64,000 nt of DNA from Euptelea pleiosperma. Taxonomy: Eukaryota; Streptophyta; Magnoliopsida; Ranunculales; Eupteleaceae. The stretch spans positions 8,583,700 to 8,647,699 of the forward strand of contig CM068547.1 of the NCBI GenBank assembly GCA_035048495.1. The letters run 5' to 3'. Positions within the stretch are counted from its first letter, which is position 1. Each line of letters begins with the position of its first letter. A model generated the notes under the pieces. It ran no database searches. It was given only the letters and a program-made list of their open reading frames with translations, and was not told the origin of the DNA. This document shows, in pieces, positions 46,148-58,300 of the stretch. Both the position numbers and the translations under genes were made by a program.

Positions 46148-49100
46148 TCATAGCGACGTGCTGCTGCAAGAAGAGCACACCTTCAATTGCACTTCATCGA
46201 TCGGTAGCCGATCGGTGGGGAAAGAGCAGGTGGTGGCGGTTTCCGCCCCCTGATCAGGCAACAAGGCACATGGCTGAGGATTCACATTATTTGAAACTCC
46301 CTCAATACCACTGCAGTTCCATAGCAGTTTCTTTGGTTTCTCTGTCAACTTGATTGATACATCAGAGATGCATATTCCAGTGAAAGGATCTTTTGGAATC
46401 CCCTCCAATCTTGCAATCATGGTCACATTGTTAGCAACCATGTCACTGTAATTTATGTCTTTAATTACAGGAAGCGCATTTGGGTCGTAATGTTCGTCGG
46501 GGTGCTCTCCGTATGCTCCTGTCATCCCGAATACGTACTGCATTGTTTCCATGGTCATCCGTCTTACATATATGTCTTTCACGAATCCTCCTCTACCAAC
46601 GGCAGTCTTGATCCTTACTCCGGATTGTGAATTGATGGCGATGATGTCTTCAGCCCTTACATCCTGGATCCCACCGGACATCTCGCTGCCTAGTGCAATG
46701 ACGGCGCTGTCGGGGGAAATGCAGGTGAGCCTTCTTATGATTAGATGCTTCGTCGGCATCCCGAAAGCAATTCCATATTGATCCCAACCGCTTTTTACTG
46801 CGACACAATCATCTCCAGAGACTATGTAACAGTCTTCAATACGTACATTTGTGCAGGAGTCTGAAGAGAAAGAAGAGGAAAACCAGCTTAGCAATATAAA
46901 TTGAAGATCAAATTGTCGTAGGTATTGACCCACGACTTGATACTGTGACCTTGGCTCTGATACCAATTTTTAAGACCTTAGCCGGGCCTCAAGCGGCAGT
47001 AAGGGCCAAAAATTGATTTTGGTCGATGACCTTAACCATCCGATATCGCGTTAACGATCAGGTCGAAAACATATGGTCAATAAACTCCCAAAAAGGAGTC
47101 CATCGATCAAATGTTTATCCCATCATTTATTAGTACTATAAGAATCAGAACTAGAATGCTAGGATGCAGCAGACAAACCTGGGTTGATCCCGTCTGTGTT
47201 CGGAGAAATTGGATCGACCGGGGCGAGAATCGTAAGCCCTAGTACAAGAACATTGCTGCAATTTTTTAGGCAGATTTTTTGTCAGATAAATGGTGCTCAT
47301 GAATTTATGGTGTTTTTATAAGAACAAGTGAATACAAGTTGTGGAGGAAGGAACAAACCTGCTGTAAACAGGATGAACAAACCATGAAGGAGAGTTCAGC
47401 AATGTAAGATTGGATATCTGAACTTGATCTGAATGCATTATTTCAATCAGGTAGGGCCGGGTGTTCTTGAGCTGACCACTATGAAATTTGTCCCACCAAA
47501 TAGCGCCTTGGCCGTCGATCGTGCCATTATCACCTGAAAGGCGATATAATCAATCCCGACTATATAGTAAACGGCCGACGTCTGCGTAAAAAAACTGAGA
47601 TAGTACCTGTAATAACAACATCAGTGAGATTGATTCCAAAAATGAGGCTGCTATATCTGTCACCAGGTGCATCCCTTCCTCTTCCATATGATGGCAAAGC
47701 AGCAACAAGAGGCCATTCGTACTCATCCTACCCACATGATCAAGTAAAATGTAAGATCATAATGTGATTCCATACAAACAAGATTTTAACATATGATCGT
47801 AACCATCCGATCACATCGAACCATGCATACACTGATTCTTCAAATGTCAACCTGATGTTAGATTTGGACCTGAAAGATAGGAACCAGAACCGATATATAA
47901 ATGTAGTGTTAAAATTGTAACATTGTCAAGATTTGTACCAATATACCCGGAACCGAAACTGATGGGACTCAAATAATTGGTTCCAGTTCCAGATCCATCA
48001 TTTTGAGAACCGGGAACTGATAAGAACAGACACTATTATTTCCGTTTCTAGGTATCTTAGGAACCGAACCGGAACCGACTCAACACCCCTAATCATGTGG
48101 GTAGTCTGGGGTGTCCATGGGTTGGTTCTATTATTAATGTACCCAGAACCGGAACCTATTACATTCAGGTACGACGGTTCTTGTTCGTATCGGTTTAGGT
48201 TCCTAAACAAGCGAATCCAGAACCCAACCCGATAAATATCTAGTTCACCCATCAGGTGTCGGGTACCCCATTTTCTAAAAAAAATGTGAAAATAAATAAA
48301 TATAATTATTTTCATATTTATATATTTAAAAAATCTCATACGTGGAATCCGAATCCTATCAGTTTGGGTTCGGTTCGGGCCAGATACTAGTGTACCAAGA
48401 ACCGGAACTTATTACATAGTTCAGTTCTGGGTCCTATTCGAGTCGTTTTTGGTTCTGTTCTGAAATAGCTATTCCCAGGATCGGGATAATCGGGACCTGT
48501 TCCTATGGGTTATTAATTAATTGCGTACAATTCGACACCATCAAATGGAGTAAAACTTGCCTGACCGCCCAGTATATGAGCCACGTGACACATTTTTAGA
48601 GGCTGCTGACCGTATGAATGTTTCGCCAATCCCTAGATGGGCTTACAAACCAAAAACCAGCCTGATCAGTGATTTCAAACCTTTGGATCCTTGTACCCAA
48701 ATAATGGTCAATAATGCTCAAATTACCACCGTTAATAGCAACCCATGAAAATGATTCCAATCCAACGCTTGGAAATCACTAATCAAGCTGATTTTTGGTT
48801 TGTAGGCCCATCTAGGGATTGACCAAACATCCATACGGTTAGTGTTCTCTAAAAGTGCACCATGTGGCTCATATTGTGGGCGGTGGGCGGTCAGCGAAGT
48901 TTTACTCCATCAAATGCATGTAAAAAATATCAATAACTGGCGTCCCACGTGAATGTAACAGTGATACAATACAACGGATACGTATTAGCTGACAAGGAAA
49001 AAAGATGGCAACGGTGGAGGATAAAGAAATCAGACCTCAGCTGCGAGGATAACAGCATCCTTATGGAGATAGAGAGTGAAATTGCTGGTGAGATTAAAGC

Positions 49101-49671
49101 TTCCCGTAAGCCACTTCCCAGGAGGAACAAAGAGCTGAGCACCGCCGTCCGATGTAAATTGGCTGAGATGATCAATGGCTGCTTTAAAGGCCTTCGTGTT
49201 CATGGTCTTCCCATCTCCGACTCCCCCGAATTCTGTCAACGACGCGCTATGTTTTCTACAGTTAATCGCCGAGTACTCGAACGATTCCAAAAGATTATCT
49301 TTTTGGCAATCGACTCCACTTAAGCTCAGTAGCAACACAATAACACAACATATCTCAATTACCTGTGTAAATGGAAAAATAAGAAAAAAAAATCCATGGA
49401 AATTAAAGAAATTGTCGAAAACATAGAAGCCAGAAACCGAATCACGAAAACCAGGAAACCCACATAACAAAACCACCAAAACTTGTCTGTGTCATAGTTT
49501 CATGAGATCAAAACCAGAAAACAGAGAAGAAAACCAGAAAACAGAGAACAAAAACCAGAAAAAAACATAAGAAAACCACCAAAACATGTCTCTGTTCTAT
49601 CTTCTAAAACAGAAACTGGAGGAGAAAAGATGAATTACTTGAATTCTTTGTGGATTTCTGAACAACTCCAT
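46148..49671 (-). CDS. GH28 polygalacturonase-like protein, gene 1
   Basis: Minus-strand exons 49671-49639, 49362-49036, 47727-47607, 47533-47359, 47255-47179 and 46860-46148 give 481 aa. A short first exon (MELFRNPQRIQ) leads into a hydrophobic signal segment (about 15-28). The second exon opens GTA ATT GAG, so no internal ATG exists there and the start must be in exon 1. GH28 beta-helix motifs: SPNTDGI (NTD 238-240), SGDDC (259-263) and RIK (327-329). The usual GHG histidine motif is replaced by D295-S296-A297 in CISPDSAVIALGSEMSG, as in the At3g61490-like clade, so pectin-cleaving activity cannot be assumed. Expected site: secretory route to the cell wall. The neighbour at 55368 is its tandem copy. 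Confidence 0.93.
47870..48530. repeat. GGAACC-rich repeat in intron 2 of GH28 gene 1
   Basis: Dense GGAACCG/GGTTCC motifs include CCATCATTTTGAGAACCGGG and TTAGGAACCGAACCGGAACC. About 200 bp (near 47890-48090) align with 57590-57830 in intron 2 of the paralogue. Confidence 0.6.
48548..48907. mobile_element. Family A foldback MITE, complete reference copy (360 bp)
   Basis: It starts GAGTAAAACTTGCC and ends AAGTTTTACTC. Both sides carry the identical 9-mer CATCAAATG (48539-48547, 48908-48916). Arms with CCACGTGACAC / GTGCACCATGTGG surround the central loop. This copy defines the family ends and the 9-bp Mutator-type target duplication. It sits in intron 2 of GH28 gene 1. Confidence 0.93.
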
Positions 49672-49718
49672 TGTCTGAAAGTGAATTTGAAATTCTTTTT
49701 GTCTTGGAGAAATTAGAG

Positions 49719-49728
49719 TTATTTATAG
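49719..49728 (-). promoter_or_regulatory. TATA box of GH28 gene 1
   Basis: The minus strand reads CTATAAATAA about 50 bp before the ATG at 49671. The paralogue has CTATAAATAC at the same distance. Confidence 0.65.
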
Positions 49729-50086
49729 AGAAGTTTGAGGACTCTTCTAACGCAATTCCCGTAAAATCCTCCAGAGATTGAAAATTTCGATGCTTCTATG
49801 TAAAGAAACGGTTTTTCTGGAGCTGCACTCCAGAATAATTCTCAGGCGTGGCCGAGTACTATTTACAGGTGTCGATATCTTATAGGCACGTCGTGTACAA
49901 GGGTACTATCCAAGTTGCTAATCTGTAGATGGACGGTATAGATTGTTCATGTCAGACTTCCACGTGTAAATAAAATCATGAGCAACAGAGAAGAGTTGTA
50001 GATTGCAGCTCCAGAAAAAACTTGTGCTCAATATGAAACGAGAAACGGTCAAAATTGGAAAAAAACAGTCGTCAAGGAAAGTACGA
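49729..50086. other. Promoter region of GH28 gene 1
   Basis: No repeat family is recognised between the TATA box and the MITE at 50087. TTCTGGAGCTGCACTCCAGAA near 49814 is a short inverted repeat. Confidence 0.4.
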
Positions 50087-50418
50087 AGAAAACTTGTCAG
50101 ACCTTCGACGGTCAGGTAAACCACAGTATGAGTCACGTGGCATACTCTTAGAGGACGCTGACGATGTTTAGTTAATCCCTATGTGAACAAAAACGAACCT
50201 GATTAGTGATTTCTAAGCGTTGGATTAAAGTCATTTTCATGGGTTGATTTTAATCGTCTAAATTTGAGCATTATTGACAAGTTTTGAACTCACTAATCAG
50301 GCTGATTTTTAGTTTGTAGGTCCACCTAGGGATTGGCTAAACATCCATACGGTCAGAGCATCCACTAAGAGTATGCCACGTGGCTCATATTGTGGCCGTC
50401 AGGCAAGTTTTACTCCTA
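50087..50418. mobile_element. Family A foldback MITE
   Basis: GAAGAAAACTTGTCAGACC and CACAGTATGAGTCACGTGG at the left face GCCACGTGGCTCATATTGTG and GCAAGTTTTACTC at the right. It lies about 370 bp upstream of the GH28 gene 1 TATA box. Confidence 0.82.
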
Positions 50419-50527
50419 AGAAACCAAAAGATTACGTATTCCTTTTTTAGAGTATTTTATTGAAGGATATTATTATAATATTTATTATTTACTTCTATAT
50501 TCAGAAATAGAGCCAGTTGCCCCAATA

Positions 50528-50768
50528 AAACTTTGATGACCGTGCCCTGTCATCGAAGGAGATGACAGGGCAGCAGATCTCGGCACGTGGATTTTGTACG
50601 AACCAAGTACCTCAGACTCACCAAACACGTACCCAGGTGAGTACTCTAGTGCTTTTTGCCAAAACACTCACCTGTGTAGGTGGGTGGTGAGGCCGAGGTG
50701 GTCCGCCTGTACAGAATCCACGTATCCTAATCTACTGCCCTGTCATCTCCTTCATCGAAGTTTTACTC
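50528..50768. mobile_element. Foldback MITE with family A-like terminus (241 bp)
   Basis: AAACTTTGATGACC and AGGAGATGACAGGGCAG at the left are mirrored by CTGCCCTGTCATCTCCTT and CATCGAAGTTTTACTC at the right. The stem continues with CACGTGGATTTTGTAC / GTACAGAATCCACG. The flanks are GCCCCAATA and GCCCCACTA. The interior is unrelated to family A. Confidence 0.75.
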
Positions 50769-50784
50769 GCCCCACTACGACATT

Positions 50785-51005
50785 GATTATGGATGTTTAA
50801 CCCATCCCTTGGTGGATATTGACACCAAAAATCATCCTGATAGGCAATTCCTAGCCATTAGATTTTAATACTTTTAAAGCGTAATTCTAGACGTTGGATT
50901 CAAAACAAAATTGGGTACTAAATCCAACAGCTAAAAATCAAGCTGATATTTAGTATGAATGTCTACCAATGGGCTAAACATTCATGTAGTCAGTGGACCC
51001 ATCTG
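50785..51005. mobile_element. Diverged family A relic
   Basis: ATTATGGATGTTTAACCCAT and CACCAAAAATCATCCTGATA at the left, and GGGCTAAACATTCATGTAGT at the right, follow the family order with many changes. Confidence 0.45.
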
Positions 51006-51477
51006 CCTGCCCCTCCCCCCGCCCCCTTGACGGTCGCTCCCCGCACCCCCAAAAAAAAAATAATACCCTTTTAATCTATAGCTAAAGGGAGAATGACCAT
51101 CCTCTCTCAAATCTTGCCTGTGACCTTCGTTCTTAAGTTCTTGAATGCTTGCCACCGCCACGCTCTTGCCCTATGCCGCCTTGCCTACCCTTAAACAAAA
51201 TCCTGGCTCCACCATCGCCGATAAAGTCTCTGTTGGGTAGGTGAACTTCATTAAAATGGTTAAACGTGGAGGGGTATTGGAGTAAGCTACCTAACAAGTC
51301 TGTTACTTTTTTGAAAAATAGAAAAGAGAAGGAAAAGAAAATACAGAAACGGCTGCTAAGAGAATCTTGAAAGGGCTCTCTAAATTTTTCCTATATCGTA
51401 GGGAAAGGTAGTGAAAGTTATTTTAGGGTAGGGAGCCATTGGATCGTAACTCCAAGAGGCTCCTTTACACTCTTTGG
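51006..51477. other. Intergenic, nothing recognised
   Basis: C-rich and A-rich simple tracts near 51012-51062; no gene. Confidence 0.3.
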
Positions 51478-51827
51478 GAGTAAAACTTGGTTGACCGACC
51501 AAGATGATCACCCATAATATGAGCCACGTGGCACTCTCTTAGTGGATGCTGACCGTATAGATGTTTGGCCAGTCCCGTGGTGGGCCTATAAACCAAAAAT
51601 CATCTTGATTAGTGATTTACAAGGTTTGGTTCTTTGAACCCAAATGACGCTCAATAATGTTCAAATTCCTACCGTTAAAGTCAACTCATGAAAATAACTT
51701 CAACCGAATTGTTGATTTTTGGTTTAGAGGTCCACTGAGGGACTGGCCAAACATCCATACAGTCAGCGTCCACCAAGAGTGCCACGTGCTCGTATTGTAT
51801 CACAAAGCTGTGACAGAAGTTTTACTC
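51478..51827. mobile_element. Family A foldback MITE, both termini present
   Basis: GAGTAAAACTTGG at the left and GAAGTTTTACTC at the right enclose the standard arms (ATATGAGCCACGTGGCACTC, AGTGCCACGTGCTCGTATTG). The flanking 9-mers ACTCTTTGG and TTGTCCAAT do not match, so the target duplication has been lost or the insertion was rearranged. Confidence 0.85.
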
Positions 51828-52023
51828 TTGTCCAATACGTAGATGGGCCTTCAAACAAAAAATCACCGATTTCTGATTTCAAACCTTTGTGGGACTTTGG
51901 CAAGCCTCTTCGCTCCGTACATGTAGCCAGTTGGTTGAAGAGCCCCTAAAGTAGTGAGTCAACTCACGAGGTTGTTGGAGGTAGTTTTGTATCCAACGAA
52001 CTCCCTACTCTAGCGAAAAGACG

Positions 52024-52232
52024 GGGACAAATTTAGTATGCAACTGTTTGCAGACTTAAAATTATGCAAACATTGTCAGTGTGGTTGGATGTCCCTTGAA
52101 AAATGTATTATTTCAATATTTTCAAAATATAGAATTTATAAATTAAAAACACGATTTTCAAGGAGCATTTAATGGTGGATACAATGTTTACATATTTTTA
52201 AGTCTGCAAACAGTTGCATACTAGATTTGTCC
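52024..52232. mobile_element. Family D foldback MITE, complete (209 bp)
   Basis: GGGACAAATTTAGTATGCAA and CTGTTTGCAGACTTAAAA at the left are mirrored by TTTTAAGTCTGCAAACAG and TTGCATACTAGATTTGTCC at the right, a stem of about 50 bp. The flanks are GAAAAGACG (52015-52023) and AAAAAGACG (52233-52241). Confidence 0.88.
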
Positions 52233-52724
52233 AAAAAGACGAATAGGGAGCCTCTTAGAGGTGCTCTAAGGTCTCTTGTTATCTTGGGTTAAAAGAAAAA
52301 GTGGTTAATACTGTTTAACTTGATAGGGAATCATTCAGACATGTGTAGACCACATAATTTGAAAAAGGGTCGGGCTAGGGTGGCCCCCCCAATTTTGACA
52401 GCCATTTTAGTGTACCCACATAGAAGATGAATCAATGGCTGATTTTTGGTGAGGATGATCTCTATGGCTGATTTAGATGTTAAAAAGTAACTGTTAGATT
52501 TTTGAGGTGGACAAAACATCCATAAGGTCATTGGACCCGAAAGAATGCGCCAATTTGCATTTTTGCAAGCGAGGACTTCAAATTTTGAAGTTTGGAGCCT
52601 GGACAGACATTATTTTCTTCGATGTTTTCAGTCAACTTTTATCACCTTCATTTGGTTGGTCAATACTGCAAACGTTTACGGGAAGTAATAAAAATCCAAA
52701 AAATGTAAATTTTTTTTTTTTAAA

Positions 52725-53120
52725 CGTTTGGGCCAACTGACCGCATGGATGTTTAACCAATTGTTTAAAAAACAGCCGTTATAACGGAAACAGACCTCTC
52801 CCTATACGTTACATACTGTTTTAACGTTCAGAAAATAATGACCATTATTTTCGTTATAATGGCTATTTTTTTTTAAATAACAGCCTCTATAACGAAGATA
52901 ATGACTGTTATTTTATGAAAAAAATTGTTAAAAAAATACCTTTTATTTCTGTTATATTCCATTATAAATTTTTAAAAAATGGTTGAATACAATAGCTATA
53001 ATCACGCCTTAAAAAGTAATAAAATCTAATGGCTAGAGGTTACCAATCATAGTTGTTTTTGAAACGAATATTTACCAAGGAGTGGGGCTAAACATCCATG
53101 CGGTCAATCGGCCCAGATGG
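52725..53120. mobile_element. Family A-like relic split by a family B MITE
   Basis: ACTGACCGCATGGATGTTTA lies left of the family B element at 52761-52985, and GGGCTAAACATCCATGCGGT lies to its right near 53083-53102. The arms are otherwise degraded. Confidence 0.45.
52761..52985. mobile_element. Family B MITE, TTATAAC variant
   Basis: TTGTTTAAAAAACAGCCGTT, ATAACGGAAACAGACCTCTC, CTATACGTTAC and repeated ATAATGACCATTATTTTCG blocks place it in the family. The right end is eroded. Confidence 0.65.
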
Positions 53121-53689
53121 TAGGGGGTGAGTAACAAAAATGGTGCTAGCTCACGCTTTTGGCATAAGCAACAGCTTGTTACATCCCGACCCTTTTAGTT
53201 ATTATATTTAAAGATTTGAGGATCCGTTTTTATATTTTTAAGCCGATCGAGTGGTGATCATATGGTCTGTGGTCTATGTGGTGCGTGCCCAACTGCTGAC
53301 ACATTTTGATTGGTGTTGCACACCTCATGCTACTAAAATATAAATTCAAATATAATAAAATATGAGTCGGGTACATGGGATTCGTCTTTCCACTCATGTT
53401 CTCAGGTGTGGATTCCGCGAATCCAATGGTGGTTGATAGTAATGAGCTAGCATTCACTTTTTTCCAAAACAAAATTATCTTGGATTCGTGAAATCCACAA
53501 CCAAGGACACAAGTGAAAAGATGAGTCCTTCGAGCCTGAGCCCTAAATTATTAGTGCAGCACCAATCAAAATGTGCCAGCAATTGGGCATGCCCCACCTG
53601 GACCCCAGACCATATGATCACCAGGACGCTGTGTCAAATATTGCCGGAGACAGAATCCTTAAAAGAAAGAGTTCCGTCCCTAGTACATA
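53121..53689. other. Intergenic, nothing recognised
   Basis: An inverted pair of about 60-90 bp is visible: GATCATATGGTCTG...GCACACCTC and CCAGACCATATGATCACC with TTGGCACATTTTGATTGGTG-like text between 53255 and 53635. This suggests another old foldback element; the ends were not resolved. Confidence 0.4.
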
Positions 53690-53925
53690 CCAAAAATCAG
53701 CCTGATTGATGATTTCAAACAGTTAGATTTGAGTGAATATTGGTTGATTTTTAACCATGGGATCCGAGCATTATTTGGGGTACTCAGATCCAGCGGTTAA
53801 AAATAAATAATAATGCTTATGTTTATATGTAGGTCTACCATGGATGTGCCAAAGTGCCTAACATCCATATGGTCAATGGTCTCTAAGAGTGCCACGCGTG
53901 GCTCATACAGACGTTCATGAGCAAA
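53690..53925. mobile_element. Family A MITE, partial
   Basis: TACCAAAAATCAGCCTGATT at the left and CATCCATATGGTCAATGGTC, TCTAAGAGTGCCACGCGTGG at the right. The left tip is missing. Confidence 0.65.
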
Positions 53926-55367
53926 AATGGACTCAAAATTTAAATATTTTTGGGTACTATAGACTAGAAATATTTCTTCCTTATGGCCCCATGAATGAAT
54001 GCTTGGCAAACCCCTTGGCTGACCTAAAGTTCAGTCTGATTAATGATTTTAACTGTTTTGACTCCAGCATTTTTAATCATGTGCTTTATAAATAGGCCCA
54101 TGGGTGGGTTCCAAGCCCATTATAAAAAGCTCTATTAGTCACCTATTAGTCTAATTTTTTTCCTATTGTGCGTCGTTGCTCATGCCTATATCATTGCAGA
54201 TACGACAAGTTGAGTGGAGTGAGATAGATCACGGGGAGAGCGTCTAAAAGACTATTTTTTAAGACTTGAATTTATAAGTTGAACATTTAAATTATTTTGA
54301 CATAGTTAGACTGGGTTGTAGGACCTTAGGTTAGGTTTCTCAGAAAAGTATCCGAGTAAGGATTCCAGTGTGTGGTGGCATGCTCAAATCTGATATCGAG
54401 GTAAGTAGTTATGGCTCTCGGAGCGTGCAGAGGTCGATTTCGCTCTGTTGGTTTTAGGGCAAATTTTTTATTCGTTTTCTAATTCTTAAAAGTAATAAAT
54501 CTAATTACTTTCCATTGCGTCTTCATAAAAGTATCTTATAAGTATGACTATTAATTAATAAAAGTTTTAAACAAATTTTTTGGGATAAGTTAGTTTGGCC
54601 TAAATGCCCTCGTCCAACGAGTTTAGGGTTGATTTCTAATTCTGGTAATGGACACCATCGACCTTGACCTAGGAGGGGACTCGAATCTTGACAACTCTAT
54701 GCATAATTATGAGGAGACTCAAATTGACTTGGGAAGGACTCAAATTCTAACTTGAGCGTCAGAGTGTCTTTTGCGGATAGCCCCTTTCCCAGTGGAGAGA
54801 AAGTAGTATCATTCTTCAAGATAATCCAATTTTGTTAAACAATATCAATCAGTTAGTCATTTCTTGGTGTTCCCTTCTTCCTGAAGACCTCCGCCAAAGT
54901 TTGACCGTCAGTCTGTCTCAATAGTTCGGGAGCCTCCAGAACCTCCAGAATCGTGGGACCATATTTGTTCCTATTCATGAAGCCCATGATAAAAAAAAAA
55001 TGCTCTGAATACAATTAATAGCTACAAAAGCACCAATATGATGATTTTTGGTGTCTAGGTCCCTCAAGGGGTGGGCCAATCATTCATGGGTTAGTGGGCC
55101 CAAAAGTGTGTCATGTAGCATTTTGGTAGGGGGTGACATTACGTTTTGGTAAGGTCAGCTCTAGTACCTTCTTGGTAAGGGATATATGGTACTTGAGAAG
55201 AGCTTGAAGTGTATTTTACATATCAAACAAGCATTTCTAGAGAATGTAAAAGCTGCTCTTAAATGATTCAGTATGATTTGATACATTCAATACATATATG
55301 TTGATCCTAAAACACTTAGGCTTCTGATTAAGCTTTAATTCTAGCTGCTACTGCAGATTAAAAGCGC
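53926..55367. other. Intergenic downstream of GH28 gene 2
   Basis: Mostly unrecognised. A weak family A-like arm (GGTCCCTCAAGGGGTGGGCC, CAATCATTCATGGGTTAGTG) lies near 55060-55100. No gene is supported. Confidence 0.35.
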
Positions 55368-58300
55368 TTATAGGTAGCTTGTTCTGCTTGTACACATCTT
55401 AAGCTCTACAGTATCAATTGGTAGGCTCTCTGTTGGGAATCCACAGGTAGCTACCTGCTCGGGTAACGAATTGCACGGCCGAGGACTCACACCGTTTGTC
55501 ATCCCTGCGATATCACTGCAAGTCCATGGAACTTTCTTCGCCTTCTTCGCCAGTCCGATCGTCACATTAGAAATGCATATTCCAGTGAATGGATCTCCAG
55601 CTATCCCCTCCAATCTTGCTGCCATGGTGACATTTTCAGCAACCATATCACTATAACTGATCCCTTGAATCACAGGAAGTGCATTTGGATCATAGTGATT
55701 ATCAGCATGGGACCCATAATTGCCTGTCATCCAGAACGCCCATTTCATGGTTTTCATGGTCATCCTTCTCACAAATATGTCCTTAACAAATCCTCCACGT
55801 CCAACAGCAGTCTTGATTCTTATACCGGATTCTGAATTAATGGCTAGGATGTCTTCAGCCCTTACGTCTTGGATCCCACCGGACATCTCGCTGCCTAGTG
55901 CAATGACGGCGCTGTCGGGGGAAATGCAAGTGAGCCTTCTTATGACTAGATGCTGCGTCGGCATTGCGAAGGCGATACCATATTCATCCCAGCCGCTTTT
56001 TACTGCAACACAGTCGTCTCCTGAGACTATGTAACAGTCCTCAATTCGAACATTTGTGCAGGAATCTGAAGAGAAAGAGAAGGGGAAATCAGGATGAGAG
56101 CAAGATCTCCTAGGCCAGAATTGATATCGATCAATGATCTCAACCATTCAATATCGCTTTTTTATTGATCAATGTTTATATGATCTATCATCAGTATGAT
56201 ATGAATCTGAACTAGAATGGCAGGATGCCGACGAACCTGGGTTGATTCCATCTGTGTTTGGAGAAATTGGATTGATTGGAGCCAGGATTGTAAGCCCTTG
56301 AATGAGAACATTGCTGCAACGTTTTTTTTAGGGGGGAACAATTCATCATCATCAAAAGTTCGTTCAAAGATTCGGCAAAAAGTAAAATAATAAAGAAAAA
56401 AAAACAAGAAACGTAATGATTTTCTATTTTATGCATTATAAAAATGCTTTTGAATAATTCGGACTAATTCATGTCTAACATGGCTCCTCGTAAAATACAC
56501 GAATTTTACTGAATCTTGAAAAGTTCGGCCATATAATAACAAGTGAATAGAAGTTGTGGAGAGAGGATCAAACCTGCTGTAGACAGGATGAACGTTCCAT
56601 GATGGAGAATTCAAGAATGTAAGGTTGGATATCTGAACCAGATCCGAGAACATGATTTCAAACAGGTAGGGCCGGGTGTACTTAAGCTTGCCCTTGTGGA
56701 ATTGCTGCCACCAGAAAGCGCCTTGGCCATCGATTGTGCCGTTGTCACCTGAAAACCAATAGCCCCAATACACATAATCAGTCCAGATATAGTAATTCAA
56801 GTAAAATTCTTGTGCTGTACATACCTGTAACTATAACGTCAGTGAGGTTTGTTCCAAAGATGAAGCTGATATATCTTCCACCTGCTGCATCCCTTCCCCT
56901 ACCGTACGATGGCAAGGGATTGATCACTGGCCATTGGTTCACTTCCTGATCCAGTTGATCAAATGTATGATATAGTAAGCACATGCATTTAAGAAAGATG
57001 CACATAAGCATAAGTGATAATGGGATGGACTGTTAAGAGTTGTTTGGGTGCAGGGTTTAACTCCTGTAAAAAGATGGCTTACCTTTGACTGTGCTAGGAC
57101 AGGAAATTCCTGCAACCAAACACTACCTTTTTCTTTAAATTAAACCATGGTTTAAAAAATGGCCGTTATAACGAAAATAACGACCGTCATAATGGAGTCG
57201 GACCTCCCCCCTTACGTTATGTACCATTAAATTGCTTAAAAAATAACAAACATTAATTTTGTTATAACAGCCGTTATTTTCCATTACAACAGAAATAACG
57301 ACCGTTATTTTTTGAAATTTAAGAATTTTAAGAACCAATTTTGTCAAGGTTGTTACGGGTACCTATCAAATTGTTTAGGCTTTAGTGATTGAGATGGGTC
57401 ACTTTCTTTAGTGACGAAAATGGACAATGAAACCCTGATACCTACGGTCAACGGGTGTCAATTTGTATCTGTTTAACCGGAACCAGAATCAAATACTCTG
57501 GTTCTGATTTCACATTTTGACCAAACAAGAACTAAACCGGAACAGATAATAACAATTCCTGTTATGGGTAGTTTGACATTAGAACCGAATCGATAGAAAC
57601 CGAAACTGATAAATAAATAATGTTAAATATTATCAAGATTGGAATAGATATATCCGAAACTGGAACGTTTGGTTCCAATTTCGGATCCATAATTTTGAGA
57701 ACCAGAACTGATAAGAAATGACGATATTGGTTTCGGTTTTGGGTTCCAGTACCAGATCCATCATTTTGAGATCTGGAACCGATAGTATTGGTTCCGGTTT
57801 TGGGTACCTTAGGAACCAAACGGGTACCACCTGTGATACTCCATTGGAAAAAGGGATATTTTAGTAACACCCCCTTGAAATTTGAAAGTACTTCGTAATA
57901 CCCCTTATACTTTCAAACTTAAGATTATCCCTTGACTTAACTTAAGAGTGGTTGACTTAATTTAAAACGGACTTGAATCAGAGTCGTTAGCATTGTACTT
58001 GCAATATTATGGTCCTTTCATTGGTGCATTAACCGGCTCATGATACATGTCACATTTTACCGTTAGTCAAATGATGGTTAAACTAGGTCAAGGGATGTAA
58101 TCCTAAAGTTTGAAATTATAATGGGGTATTACTAATTACTTTCAAATTTCAGGGAGGTGTTAGTAAAATACCCTAAAAAAAGAAGGAACAGTAACGGCGA
58201 TATATTAACGTAGATGCATATCCCCAGGACCGAGGACCCAAATATAGTAACGGCAGAAAAATTAAAATATGGAAATCAGACCTGAGAAGCAAGAAGAACT

